64,000 bases of DNA from contig NZ_BAABFA010000014.1 in the NCBI RefSeq assembly GCF_039540515.1, positions 62,001 through 126,000 of the forward strand. The letters are read 5' to 3'. The position numbers and the translations under genes are program-made. The notes beneath the pieces were generated by a model that worked only from the letters and a program-made list of their open reading frames with translations, was not told where the DNA came from and ran no database searches. Shown here in pieces: positions 1-8,193 of the stretch. The stretch is from Nemorincola caseinilytica (GTDB taxonomy: Bacteria > Bacteroidota > Bacteroidia > Chitinophagales > Chitinophagaceae). Positions within the stretch are counted from its first letter, which is position 1. The number at the start of each line of letters is the position of its first letter.

Positions 1-47
1 ATGCCGGGGCATAAAAAGTATAGGGTAGGGTATGCGGATGGTCTAAG

Positions 48-1085
48 TTAGAGCGCTGCCAGTCTGCCTTGTATGTAGCCTATCGTTTGCGGCATAGGGT
101 ATGCCACTATATTGAACTGTGTGGTGATGAGGAATGCCAATGTTTCTGAGTAATAATACTGCATGTTCTTCTTCATGATGACGACCACGCTGGCGGTGAG
201 GCCCTCGGGTATGTCTGCGGTCTTGTAGGTAAGGGGTGCGCCACTCTGGTAGTAGAGCGGCAGTGCTGCGTTGATAGCAGGTATGGCCATGAATACCTGT
301 GTGTTGCTGCCATTAGCACCTGTATCGGCCACTATTACTTTTACCTGTGTTTTGGCGGCAGTAGTAGCATAGAAATAGTCACAGTTGATCCAGTTGAAAT
401 CGGTGCAGGAATCGAATTGGTACCAGAAGCCGAGACCGTAGCCGCCTGTGGTATCGCCGGGTGGCGGAGGCAGGGTATCGGTAGTGCCGGGCTCGAAAGC
501 ACCTGTCACACTGCTGGAACCACCCCATATCACCAGGGAGTCGGTATTGTTGGTATTGCCGTAGTACAGGGCCATTGGCTGCATAGATGATGCGGCCTGC
601 TTGAAGGCTATGCCGTATTTGCGTGCGTAAACGGTCTCGCCGCCCTTAGTGGCTTTGATATGTACCTGTCCGCCGCTGGTGAGTATGGTATTGCCGGCCG
701 ATATGGTGGTAGCGCGGTTCGCTATCATGTCGCCGGGTTTGGGCATTTCTATCACCTCCAGGCATACGGTGCCCGAGGTGATGGTGCGGCCTGCGCCGTC
801 TTTGAACGAATTGGGGTAGAAGGTGAGGCGGGTGCCTTTGCCGAAGGTGATGGTCTGTAGCTTGCCTGCGGTTATACATTTCGTCTCGGGCCTGTAGCGC
901 AGTTCCCTGAAGAGCTTGTTGAGCCCGGAGCCATTGCCGCCATATGAGGGCGGTGCCGATGCAGGCATAGACGATGATGCATCGGAAAGGACACCTGTAT
1001 TATTGGTGTTCTTGGTCTTTTGGCAGGCCTGGGTGCCGATAAGGGCTATGGCAGCAAGGATAAGGATACTGTAAACAGATCTCAT
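48..1085 (-). CDS. Putative surface lipoprotein, function unknown
   Basis: The 345-residue product starts with a short basic stretch and a hydrophobic segment, ending in Thr-Gln-Ala-Cys at residues 18-21. This is a loose lipobox of the kind seen in Bacteroidota, so export and lipidation at Cys21 are likely. Residues about 25-55 are a low-complexity Asn/Ser/Pro/Gly linker. The rest is predicted beta-rich and includes a proline-rich stretch with three Thr-Asp/Thr-Thr repeats near residue 205. I recognise no catalytic motif or named family. It is transcribed away from era. The first 47 bases of the window, downstream of its stop, show nothing I can identify. Confidence 0.8.
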   Translation of the reverse strand: MRSVYSILILAAIALIGTQACQKTKNTNNTGVLSDASSSMPASAPPSYGGNGSGLNKLFRELRYRPETKCITAGKLQTITFGKGTRLTFYPNSFKDGAGRTITSGTVCLEVIEMPKPGDMIANRATTISAGNTILTSGGQVHIKATKGGETVYARKYGIAFKQAASSMQPMALYYGNTNNTDSLVIWGGSSSVTGAFEPGTTDTLPPPPGDTTGGYGLGFWYQFDSCTDFNWINCDYFYATTAAKTQVKVIVADTGANGSNTQVFMAIPAINAALPLYYQSGAPLTYKTADIPEGLTASVVVIMKKNMQYYYSETLAFLITTQFNIVAYPMPQTIGYIQGRLAAL

Positions 1086-1163
1086 GAAGTAATGTGTTTG
1101 AATGTTCGGTTATTGGAGTATGACGTAAATATAAAGCATTATGTTTGATAATATGGCAAAAAA

Positions 1164-1195
1164 GCCCCTCCCATCCTCCCCAAGGGGAGGAGATG
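1164..1195. repeat. Dispersed CCCCTCCC/GGGGAGG palindromic intergenic element, copy 1
   Basis: The segment contains CCCCTCCC followed by a perfect dyad CCTCCCC-AA-GGGGAGG (1175-1190). Closely similar elements occur at 5211-5242, 13231-13284 and 57274-57302, always at or next to gene ends. It lies between the divergent lipoprotein gene and era. Confidence 0.75.
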
Positions 1196-1217
1196 GCCAA
1201 TGCTGTGTAAATGATAT

Positions 1218-1225
1218 TACTTTTG
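1218..1225 (+). promoter_or_regulatory. TAnnTTTG promoter motif of era
   Basis: TACTTTTG matches the Bacteroidota -7 consensus TAnnTTTG. It ends only 6 bases before ATG 1232, so the era transcript probably has almost no leader. This placement argues against the earlier in-frame ATG at 1211, which lies upstream of the motif. Confidence 0.65.
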
Positions 1226-1231
1226 CATGCT

Positions 1232-2119
1232 ATGGCAGAGAGTTACAGGTCGGGTTTTGTTAATATATTCGGGGCGCCGAACGCGGGGAAATCGACCCTG
1301 CTGAACCTGCTGCTGGGCGAGCGGCTGGTGATAGTATCGCCCAAGGTGCAAACGACGCGCCACCGTATACTGGGCATACTGAGCGAGCCGGGCTACCAGG
1401 TAGTGTTCTCGGACACGCCGGGCATCATAGAGCCCAAATACAAGCTGCACCAGAAAATGATGCTGCAGGTGAAGAGCGCCCTGGAGGATGTGGATGTGGC
1501 CATACTGGTACACGACATAAACCTGCCTGCCGAGGAACTGGAGATCATAACCAACAGCCTGAAGCTAAAGGTGCCGGCGATACTGCTGCTGAACAAGACC
1601 GATGCCATGAAGGATAAGGGCGCCATAGATGGTATAGTAAAGCAGTACAAGGAGCGCTACCCGGGCTGGGAGGTACTGCCCATATCGGCCAGGAAGGGCA
1701 AGGGCACCGACAAGATAATGCCCCTGGTACTAAAGGCGCTGCCGGAGGGCATGCCCTTTTACCCGGACGACAGCATATCGGACAGGAACGAGCGCTTCTT
1801 TGTGGCAGAGATGATACGGGAGCAGATATACGCGCTGTACGAGGAGGAGATACCGTATCATACAGCGGTGATCATACAATCGTTCGAGGAGAAGCCGACC
1901 CTGAACGTGATAAAGGCCGAGATAATAGTGAGCCGCGAGACGCAGAAAATAATACTGATAGGCAAGGGCGGCAGCATGATAAAACAACTGGGCATAAACG
2001 CGCGCAAGGAAATAGAAGAATTTCTGCAGAAGAAGGTACACCTGGAGCTTTTTGTGAAGGTGAGGCCCAAATGGCGCGATAACGAGAACTACCTGCGCGA
2101 GTATGGCTATAATGGATGA
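1232..2119 (+). CDS. era: GTPase Era, ribosome small-subunit assembly factor
   Basis: This 295-residue protein is a GTPase that binds 16S rRNA near its 3' end during 30S maturation. Visible motifs are the P-loop GAPNAGKST near residue 15, the switch II DTPG near residue 60, and NKTD near residue 125 for guanine specificity. The C-terminal KH domain carries the RNA-binding loop IGKGGSMIKQLG near residue 245. Length fits the family (about 300). ATG 1232 is chosen because the promoter motif lies between it and the earlier ATG at 1211. The stop overlaps the start of the next gene, so the two are probably translationally coupled, although their functions are unrelated. Confidence 0.95.
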   Translation: MAESYRSGFVNIFGAPNAGKSTLLNLLLGERLVIVSPKVQTTRHRILGILSEPGYQVVFSDTPGIIEPKYKLHQKMMLQVKSALEDVDVAILVHDINLPAEELEIITNSLKLKVPAILLLNKTDAMKDKGAIDGIVKQYKERYPGWEVLPISARKGKGTDKIMPLVLKALPEGMPFYPDDSISDRNERFFVAEMIREQIYALYEEEIPYHTAVIIQSFEEKPTLNVIKAEIIVSRETQKIILIGKGGSMIKQLGINARKEIEEFLQKKVHLELFVKVRPKWRDNENYLREYGYNG

Positions 2120-3008
2120 GCGCAGGGCTGTGATACAGCCCCTGAACAAAGTATGGTACAAGGGTAAGGTGGCCGCGCTGGATATGCTGCGGCTAGACCT
2201 GCTGCACCCTGTGGTATCGGGCAATAAGTGGTACAAGCTGCGGCTGAACCTGGGCTGGGCAAGAGACCATGAGCGGAAGACGATAGTGACCTTTGGCGGC
2301 GCTTTCTCGAACCACCTGGTGGCTACGGCCTTTGCGGCAAAAGAATTCGGGCTGAAGAGCGTGGGGATAGTGCGCGGCAGGCAGGAGCAGCTGACACCCA
2401 CGCTACAGGAGTGCCGCGAGTATGGTATGGAACTCATCTTTGTAACGAGGGAGGACTATACCAACCGCCACCAGCCCGAGTGGGCCGAACAGATGGTGCA
2501 GCACTTTGACGAGATATATATAGTGCCCGAAGGTGGCGCGAATGAGCTGGGCCGTGCAGGGGCAGGACTGCTGACACGATTTGTGGACAAGAGCTATTCG
2601 CATGTAGCACTGGCAGTAGGTACCGGCACTACCATGGCAGGCCTGCGCAGCAAGCTGGATGCGACACAGCATATACTGGGCTTTGTACCCATGAAGCAGA
2701 CCGAAGAGCAGCGGCACTATGTGGCAGCACATACGCCGGCGAACATGGCGCAGACCTGGGACCTGATAGCTGATACCGCCTTTGGCGGCTTTGGGAAATG
2801 GAACGAGGAGCTGCTGCGGTTCATGAACGAATTCTATGCAGAGAACCAGGTGCCGCTGGATGTGGTATATACCGGCAAGATGATGTACCGGCTACGGGGG
2901 CTGATGGACGATAACCACTTCTCTTCCTGCGACAGGATATTGTGCATCCATTCCGGCGGGCTGCAGGGCAATGTGTCGGTACAGGAGCAGTTGGTGTATA
3001 CGGTCTGA
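2103..3008 (+). CDS. PLP-dependent D-cysteine desulfhydrase / ACC deaminase family enzyme
   Basis: The 301-residue product belongs to the fold-type II PLP enzymes related to 1-aminocyclopropane-1-carboxylate deaminase and D-cysteine desulfhydrase. The PLP lysine sits in GNKWYKLRLNL near residue 43, followed by a Ser-Asn-His motif (GGAFSNH) near residue 65. A Gly-rich phosphate-binding loop, AVGTGTTMAG, lies near residue 175. Members release ammonia and an oxo-acid (plus sulfide for D-cysteine); sequence alone does not fix the substrate. ATG 2103 overlaps era by 17 bases; ATG 2112 in the same frame is an equally good start. Confidence 0.85.
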   Translation: MAIMDERRAVIQPLNKVWYKGKVAALDMLRLDLLHPVVSGNKWYKLRLNLGWARDHERKTIVTFGGAFSNHLVATAFAAKEFGLKSVGIVRGRQEQLTPTLQECREYGMELIFVTREDYTNRHQPEWAEQMVQHFDEIYIVPEGGANELGRAGAGLLTRFVDKSYSHVALAVGTGTTMAGLRSKLDATQHILGFVPMKQTEEQRHYVAAHTPANMAQTWDLIADTAFGGFGKWNEELLRFMNEFYAENQVPLDVVYTGKMMYRLRGLMDDNHFSSCDRILCIHSGGLQGNVSVQEQLVYTV

Positions 3009-3015
3009 TATTTTC

Positions 3016-3837
3016 TTATTTCTTGGTCTTGGGTTTCTTGCTGGGGTAGCGGCCCTTGGGCTTATCTTCCTCGAAACGGCCCTGGAAAATGAGCTTGTTC
3101 TTCTTGTTGTACACACTGCCGCGGCCGTGCTTCAGGCCATCCTGCCACTGCCCCACATACTTCTTGGCGCGGGGGCAATACTTTATAGTGTTCTTTGCCT
3201 TGCGCGATATGATGAAATAGTTGCCGAAGCCATTGCGCATGTCGTTCTCGAAGTGGCCATCGTATTTGTCGCCATTGCCCCAGTAGAACTGGCCATTGCC
3301 GTTCTTTTTGTCCTTTACCCATGGCCCTTCGTAGCGGGCGCCGTTCTCGTAGTAGTACACGCCATGGCCATCGCGCATATTCTTATTGAAGAGGCCTACA
3401 TACTTATCGCCATTAGGCCAGTAGTAAGTGCCCTCGCCTGTGCGGTCGTCGTTCACATAGTCGCCCTCGTAGCGCTCATCGTTGGTCCAGTAGCATACGC
3501 CTTTGCCATGCATATGGTCGTTCACGAAATCGCCCTCGTAGCGGTCGCCGCTCTTCCAGAAGAAAGTGCCTTTGCCATTCTGCATGCCATTTTTCCATGC
3601 ACCCTCATATCTATTGCTATCGGCATAATACATTATGCCCTGGCCGTTCATGGTATCGTTCAGGAAGTCGCCCACATACTTATCGCCATTGGGCCATATG
3701 CATGTGCCATTGCCCGACTTTTTCCCATTCACCATGGGGCCGTCGTATTTGTAAGTGCCTTTCTCTACCTGTGCCATGGCTGGCGCCGACAGGCACATTA
3801 TGAATGCAGGCAGGAACCACAATACCAGTGACCTCAT
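3016..3837 (-). CDS. Secreted MORN-repeat protein
   Basis: This 273-residue protein has an N-terminal signal peptide ending near Ala-Met-Ala-Gln (residues 20-23). About nine MORN repeats follow (YxGxWxNGxxxGxGxxxWxNGDxY pattern), from residue 28 to about 245. The tail is very basic (KPKTKK at the end). MORN repeats form beta-hairpin stacks that mediate protein or lipid contacts, and in Bacteroidota they are common in exported proteins of unknown role. No enzymatic domain is present. It converges on the desulfhydrase gene with a 7-base gap. Confidence 0.88.
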   Translation of the reverse strand: MRSLVLWFLPAFIMCLSAPAMAQVEKGTYKYDGPMVNGKKSGNGTCIWPNGDKYVGDFLNDTMNGQGIMYYADSNRYEGAWKNGMQNGKGTFFWKSGDRYEGDFVNDHMHGKGVCYWTNDERYEGDYVNDDRTGEGTYYWPNGDKYVGLFNKNMRDGHGVYYYENGARYEGPWVKDKKNGNGQFYWGNGDKYDGHFENDMRNGFGNYFIISRKAKNTIKYCPRAKKYVGQWQDGLKHGRGSVYNKKNKLIFQGRFEEDKPKGRYPSKKPKTKK

Positions 3838-3848
3838 AATAATTCAAA

Positions 3849-3869
3849 GGCCTGTTCTTTGTACAGGCC
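3849..3869 (-). other. 7-bp inverted repeat upstream of the MORN gene
   Basis: GGCCTGT and ACAGGCC flank a 7-base loop, immediately upstream of the MORN gene start on the minus strand. It could be a 5' leader hairpin or an operator; no U-run follows, so it is not an obvious terminator. Confidence 0.35.
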
Positions 3870-3978
3870 GATGCGTAAAGTTAATCAAATAGACGTTTAC
3901 ATACCGGGAAGGGGAGGGTCATAGCGAGATATTTTAACATCTATATTGCCCGCCATTTTACGGTATCGCAATAGGTGT

Positions 3979-3986
3979 TACCTTTG
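3979..3986 (+). promoter_or_regulatory. TAnnTTTG promoter motif of proline dehydrogenase gene
   Basis: TACCTTTG matches the Bacteroidota -7 consensus and lies 55 bases before ATG 4042. I see no clear -33 TTG at the usual spacing. Confidence 0.5.
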
Positions 3987-4041
3987 CGCACCTCCGTGCC
4001 ATGCCATATGATATAGATGGCAGAAGGATAATTTTTAGGAT

Positions 4042-5208
4042 ATGCTCCCCGAATTCAACAATACAGAGATCGCATTCAGGTACCGCAACAATGAAGAGCT
4101 GAAGAAGGCGAGATTCCTTTTCTCGTCTATGGGCTCGCAGGCGCTTACCAGTGTGGGTATGGCGCTTACTAAGTTCGCCATATCGTGGAACCTGCCTGTG
4201 AAGGGGCTGATAAAGTCCACCCTGTTCGACCAGTTCTGTGGGGGTGAGACCATGGAAGAGGCGGGTAAGACCGCAGCCATGCTGGGCAAGTATGGAGTGG
4301 GCACCATACTGGACTATGGTGTAGAGGGCAAGGAGAGCGAAGAGGACTTTGACAAGGCAGTACCCGAATTCATAAAGGCGATAAAATATGCTGCTGCAAA
4401 TAAGAACATACCCTTCATAAGCATAAAGGTGACGGGCTTTGCCTACTTTGCCATGCTGGAGAAAGTGCATGCAGGCGTACCACTGTCGGATAGCGGCAAG
4501 GCCGCGTGGGACCGTGTGTATAAGCGCATAGATGCCATATGTGCGGCCGCAGCAGAGGCAGGCATAATGGTACTGGTAGATGCCGAGGAAAGCTGGATAC
4601 AAAAGCCGGTGGACGAGTTGACCGATGCCATGATGGAAAAGTACAACAGGGCAAGGGCAGTGGTGTTCAACACCTTTCAGCTATACAGGCACGACAGGCT
4701 GGAGTTCCTGAAGGTATCGCACCAGAGAGCAAAGGACAAAGGCTATATACTGGGCGCCAAGCTGGTACGCGGCGCCTATATGGAAAAAGAGCGCGCACGC
4801 GCGGTAGAGAAGGGCTACCCATCGCCTATACAACCGAGCAAGGAAGCAACGGACAAGGACTATGACGAGGCGGTACATTACTGCCTGGAACACCTGCACG
4901 AGGTAGCGGTATTCATAGGCACGCACAACGAGGCAAGCTGCATGAAGGCCGCACAATATATGGACAGCCACAGCATAGCTGCGGGATCGGACAGGGTGTA
5001 TTTTTCGCAGCTATATGGCATGAGCGACAATATATCCTTCAACCTGGCGGGCAGTGGTTATAATGTGGCCAAGTATCTACCATATGGCCCCGTAAAAGAT
5101 GTGGTACCCTACCTGATGCGCCGCGCACAGGAGAACACCTCTGTGGCCGGGCAGACCGGCAGAGAGCTTTCGCTGATAAACCAGGAGATAAAAAGAAGGG
5201 GGCTGTAA
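4042..5208 (+). CDS. Proline dehydrogenase (monofunctional)
   Basis: This 388-residue FAD enzyme oxidises L-proline to 1-pyrroline-5-carboxylate, the first step of proline catabolism. It has the beta/alpha-barrel pattern of the family: ISIKVTGFA near residue 130, MVLVDAEE near residue 175, GAKLVRGAYMEKERA near residue 238 and FIGTHNEAS near residue 290. The C-terminal YLPYGPVKDVVPYLMRR-type segment carries substrate-binding Arg residues in this family. There is no fused P5C dehydrogenase domain, so it is the short, single-function form typical of Bacteroidota. It is a single-gene unit. Confidence 0.92.
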   Translation: MLPEFNNTEIAFRYRNNEELKKARFLFSSMGSQALTSVGMALTKFAISWNLPVKGLIKSTLFDQFCGGETMEEAGKTAAMLGKYGVGTILDYGVEGKESEEDFDKAVPEFIKAIKYAAANKNIPFISIKVTGFAYFAMLEKVHAGVPLSDSGKAAWDRVYKRIDAICAAAAEAGIMVLVDAEESWIQKPVDELTDAMMEKYNRARAVVFNTFQLYRHDRLEFLKVSHQRAKDKGYILGAKLVRGAYMEKERARAVEKGYPSPIQPSKEATDKDYDEAVHYCLEHLHEVAVFIGTHNEASCMKAAQYMDSHSIAAGSDRVYFSQLYGMSDNISFNLAGSGYNVAKYLPYGPVKDVVPYLMRRAQENTSVAGQTGRELSLINQEIKRRGL

Positions 5209-5210
5209 AG

Positions 5211-5242
5211 ACCCACCCCGACCCTCCCCCAAGGGGTGAGAG
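5211..5242. repeat. Dispersed palindromic intergenic element, copy 2
   Basis: This is a C-rich block followed by CTCCCCCAAGGGGTGAG, similar to the copies at 1164, 13231 and 57274. It begins 2 bases after the proline dehydrogenase stop, between convergent genes, where it could help terminate transcription. Confidence 0.65.
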
Positions 5243-5277
5243 ATGAAATTGAGTACGAAGAAACAGTGCGGGAAGCG

Positions 5278-6177
5278 CTACCCGGGAATGGGCAATAATA
5301 CCAATACAGCATAAAGCAGCATCATGCCATCGGTAAGGGCTATGAATATGGCCCTGTCGGGGCGGCGGCGTACATAGAGGGCCACCCATATGGTAGCTAC
5401 TGCAGTGAGCAGTGCCGCCAGCGACCGCTGCGGCATGAGCGGATAACGTACATACTGCGCCACACTGAGCGCAACGAAAACAGCCAGAGAAACATACACA
5501 AGCAAGTAAGACCTTCTTTCGCCGAGGCGATGGGGTAGGGTGGCTATGTTGTAGCTGATGTCGGTAGGGATATCCTGCAGATCGAAGAGGACACAGAGAA
5601 CGAATACGAGCACGAAACGCAGTGCGAACTCAAAGGGATAGTGCATAGGCTCGGCACCATACAGCATCATGGGTAATGCGGTGGTAGCGATGGTCCATAC
5701 CGATGTGAGCACCAGTATCTTCAGCAGCCCGAAATCGCGCAGGCGCTTACGCCGGCCCGGCAATGCCGGCAGGAAGTAGGCAAAGGCGAACATACCCATG
5801 ATGGCGCAGAGCAGTATCATCTTTAGCGGTAGCCACAACAGGGAAAGGCCTGTGAGCAGCACACCGGTACAGAAGAAAAAAATGTACCATTTCTTCAATG
5901 GCTGATGAGGGCGCGGCCTGCCATAGGGCCGGGGTATGAGGCGCGGCAGATCGTACACCACAAGCGTACTGCCCACAATGATGCCATGCAATGGTGTGAT
6001 GAGCTGCAGGCTACCGGGAGCAATGAGCTGCTCGGTGGCCATACACAGCCCCAGCGCACAGCATGCGGTGAACAAGCTGGCAGATACTATAATGTTGGCA
6101 AAATGCGATAGCCACTTCACTATGCAAAAATAAGTGTTGCAGCGCCAAGGCGGGACTGCCAATGCCAGTATATACAT
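5278..6177 (-). CDS. UbiA-like polytopic membrane protein (prenyltransferase family candidate)
   Basis: Starting at the ATG at 6177, the product is 299 residues with about eight to nine hydrophobic segments. Features include LHGIIVGSTLVVYDLPRL near residue 60, and a short Asp pair, LFDLQDIPTDISYN, near residue 190. That resembles the second Asp-rich motif (DxxDxxxD) of UbiA-type prenyltransferases and the LPxxLG motif after it (LPHRLG). The first Asp-rich motif is weak, so substrate and activity are uncertain. The reading frame is open further upstream to 6510, but that extension is not membrane-like and looks non-coding. It converges on the proline dehydrogenase gene. Confidence 0.65.
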   Translation of the reverse strand: MYILALAVPPWRCNTYFCIVKWLSHFANIIVSASLFTACCALGLCMATEQLIAPGSLQLITPLHGIIVGSTLVVYDLPRLIPRPYGRPRPHQPLKKWYIFFFCTGVLLTGLSLLWLPLKMILLCAIMGMFAFAYFLPALPGRRKRLRDFGLLKILVLTSVWTIATTALPMMLYGAEPMHYPFEFALRFVLVFVLCVLFDLQDIPTDISYNIATLPHRLGERRSYLLVYVSLAVFVALSVAQYVRYPLMPQRSLAALLTAVATIWVALYVRRRPDRAIFIALTDGMMLLYAVLVLLPIPG

Positions 6178-6387
6178 ACCATAGTCAGGAATGTGAAGGA
6201 AACTATAAAATGTTGGCACAATAATTGTATTGGTAGTGTTACCGTCAAAGAGACCTACAGATCCTACGTTCCTATGACCCGACCTATTTTGCCTATATGC
6301 CCTGTCTCCTATATCCCTTTTACCTGTGGATCCAGACCCTGTGACCCTATGTAAATGCTGACCGTAGACCCAGTAAATATCGTGTGT

Positions 6388-6519
6388 ATGAAAAAGACGT
6401 TCCTGATCTTGCTGTTTATTTACGCCGTCGTGATCTCCATGGCATTTGCCACACAAAACAACAGGGATGTGCGTGTTGCACATCCCTGCCCAAAGTGTGG
6501 TCATTCCCATGCATCATAG
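6388..6519 (+). CDS. Possible 43-residue secreted peptide
   Basis: An ATG at 6388 opens a short frame starting MKKTFLILLFIYAVVISM, which looks like a signal peptide cleaved near Ala-Phe-Ala. It is followed by a Cys/His-rich tail (CPKCGHSH). It has no homology I recognise. It overlaps the pccB terminator hairpin and the last bases of pccB on the other strand, which weakens the case. A chance open frame remains possible. Confidence 0.3.
   Translation: MKKTFLILLFIYAVVISMAFATQNNRDVRVAHPCPKCGHSHAS
6452..6486 (-). terminator. Rho-independent-like terminator of pccB
   Basis: On the minus strand, 27 bases past the pccB stop, a perfect 9-bp stem (GGGATGTGC/GCACATCCC, 6464-6486) with a 5-base loop is followed by a T-rich stretch (TGTTGTTTTGTG). 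Confidence 0.6.
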
Positions 6520-8052
6520 TGGTATGTTGCCATGCTTGCGCTTTGGCATCTTCACTACTTTGTTCTCCAGCATCCTGAAGCCGCGTATAAGCTTGGTACG
6601 GGTATCCTCAGGCATTATCACCTCATCTATGTAGCCCCTTGCAGCAGCCCCATAAGGGTTGGCGAACTTATCGGTATACTCGGCCTCTTTCTCTCGTAGT
6701 TTCGCCTCGGGGTCTGCGGCCTCTGATATCTCCTTTTTGAAGATGATCTCTGCCGCGCCCTTTGCGCCCATTACCGCTATCTCGGCCGTAGGCCATGCAT
6801 AGTTCAGGTCGGCGCCTATGTGCTTAGAGTTCATCACATCGTATGCGCCGCCATATGCCTTGCGGGTGATGACAGTGACCTTGGGTACAGTAGCCTCACT
6901 GAGGGCATAGAGCAGCTTGGCGCCATTGATGATGATGCCGTTCCACTCCTGGTCAGTGCCGGGCAGGAAGCCGGGTACATCTACCAGTACCAGCAGCGGT
7001 ATGTTGAAGGCATCGCAGAAACGCACGAAACGTGCGCCCTTGCGGCTGGAATTGATGTCGAGCACACCGGCCAGGTAGGCGGGCTGATTGGCCACTATAC
7101 CTATGCTGCGGCCACCCATGCGGGCAAAACCTACTACTATGTTCTCGGCCCAGTCCTTGTGTACCTCCATAAAGCTGTCGGTATCCGCCACTTCGGTTAT
7201 CACATCCTTTATATCGTAAGGCTGGTTGGGGTTGGCAGGTATGATGCTGTTGAGGGTGGACCTGCGCTCATCGGCAGGCTCGTAGGCGTAGCGGGGCGCA
7301 TCTTCCTCGCAGTTCTGCGGCATGTAGCTGAGCAGGCGCTTGATGTTATTTATGGCCTCTACCTCGTTGGCACAGGCAAAGTGTGTAACGCCCGACCTGG
7401 CGGCATGTGTATGTGCACCGCCCAGCTCTTCGCTGGTAACTGTCTCGTGGGTGACGGTCTTTACCACGTTGGGGCCGGTGACGAACATATAAGAGGTGTT
7501 CTCGGCCATGAGGATGAAGTCGGTGATGGCGGGAGAGTATACCGCACCACCTGCGCAGGGGCCCAGGATGGCCGATATCTGCGGTACTACACCAGATGCC
7601 TGCACATTGCGATAGAATATATCGGCATAGCCGCCAAGGGAAACGACACCCTCCTGTATACGGGCGCCGCCGCTATCGTTAAGGCCTATGACGGGTGCGC
7701 CATTCTGCATGGCGAGGTCCATTATCTTCACTATCTTCTCGGCATGGGTCTCGGAGAGGCTGCCGCCAAAAACCGTGAAATCCTGCGAGTAAACGTATAC
7801 CAGCCTGCCATTCACGGTGCCATAACCTGTGACCACGCCATCGCCGGGATATATCTCCTTTTCCATGCCGAAGTCGCGGGAACGGTGAGTGACCAGCATA
7901 CCTATCTCCTCGAACGAGCCCTCGTCGAGCAGGAGCTGAAGGCGTTCGCGGGCCGATAATTTGCCTTTTTTGTGTTGGGCCTCTATGCGTTTGGCGCCGC
8001 CGCCCAGCATGGCCTGCTGTGTCTTTTCTTTCAGTAAGGCTGTTTTATTCAT
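6514..8052 (-). CDS. pccB: Propionyl-CoA (acyl-CoA) carboxylase beta chain, carboxyltransferase
   Basis: The 512-residue product is the biotin-dependent carboxyltransferase that moves carboxyl from biotin to an acyl-CoA, most likely propionyl-CoA giving methylmalonyl-CoA. Crotonase-fold signatures include SRDFGMEKEIYPGDGVVTGYG near residue 65, NDSGGARIQEGV near residue 120 with an oxyanion Gly pair, and GPCAGGAVYSPA near residue 160. In the C-terminal half are DVPGFLPG near residue 355 and the second oxyanion site KAYGGAYDVM near residue 400. Its biotin carboxylase partner is not in the window. The start at 8052 is supported by a promoter motif 8 bases upstream; the frame stays open beyond it without coding character. 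Confidence 0.93.
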   Translation of the reverse strand: MNKTALLKEKTQQAMLGGGAKRIEAQHKKGKLSARERLQLLLDEGSFEEIGMLVTHRSRDFGMEKEIYPGDGVVTGYGTVNGRLVYVYSQDFTVFGGSLSETHAEKIVKIMDLAMQNGAPVIGLNDSGGARIQEGVVSLGGYADIFYRNVQASGVVPQISAILGPCAGGAVYSPAITDFILMAENTSYMFVTGPNVVKTVTHETVTSEELGGAHTHAARSGVTHFACANEVEAINNIKRLLSYMPQNCEEDAPRYAYEPADERRSTLNSIIPANPNQPYDIKDVITEVADTDSFMEVHKDWAENIVVGFARMGGRSIGIVANQPAYLAGVLDINSSRKGARFVRFCDAFNIPLLVLVDVPGFLPGTDQEWNGIIINGAKLLYALSEATVPKVTVITRKAYGGAYDVMNSKHIGADLNYAWPTAEIAVMGAKGAAEIIFKKEISEAADPEAKLREKEAEYTDKFANPYGAAARGYIDEVIMPEDTRTKLIRGFRMLENKVVKMPKRKHGNIPL

Positions 8053-8060
8053 AATGAGGG

Positions 8061-8068
8061 CAAACCTA
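8061..8068 (-). promoter_or_regulatory. TAnnTTTG promoter motif of pccB
   Basis: TAGGTTTG on the minus strand ends 8 bases before the ATG, implying a transcript with little or no leader. It is an exact match to the Bacteroidota -7 consensus. Confidence 0.65.
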
Positions 8069-8193
8069 AACAATTTTTGCAAGCGCAGCCACTGCATATG
8101 ACCCGGTGTATGAGCTGCCGGGGGAAAAGGATGATGGCATGTTTTTTGATGAAATAAAAAAATGTACATATTTTTAGCAGAAATCAGAAAAAG

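Noticed and set aside
2971..3831. Long hydrophobic open frame opposite the MORN gene
   Set aside because: It is the mirror of the MORN repeats: the regular Gly/Tyr/Asn codons read as Ala/Val/Ile on the other strand. It has no start context, and the MORN reading has a signal peptide and clear repeats.
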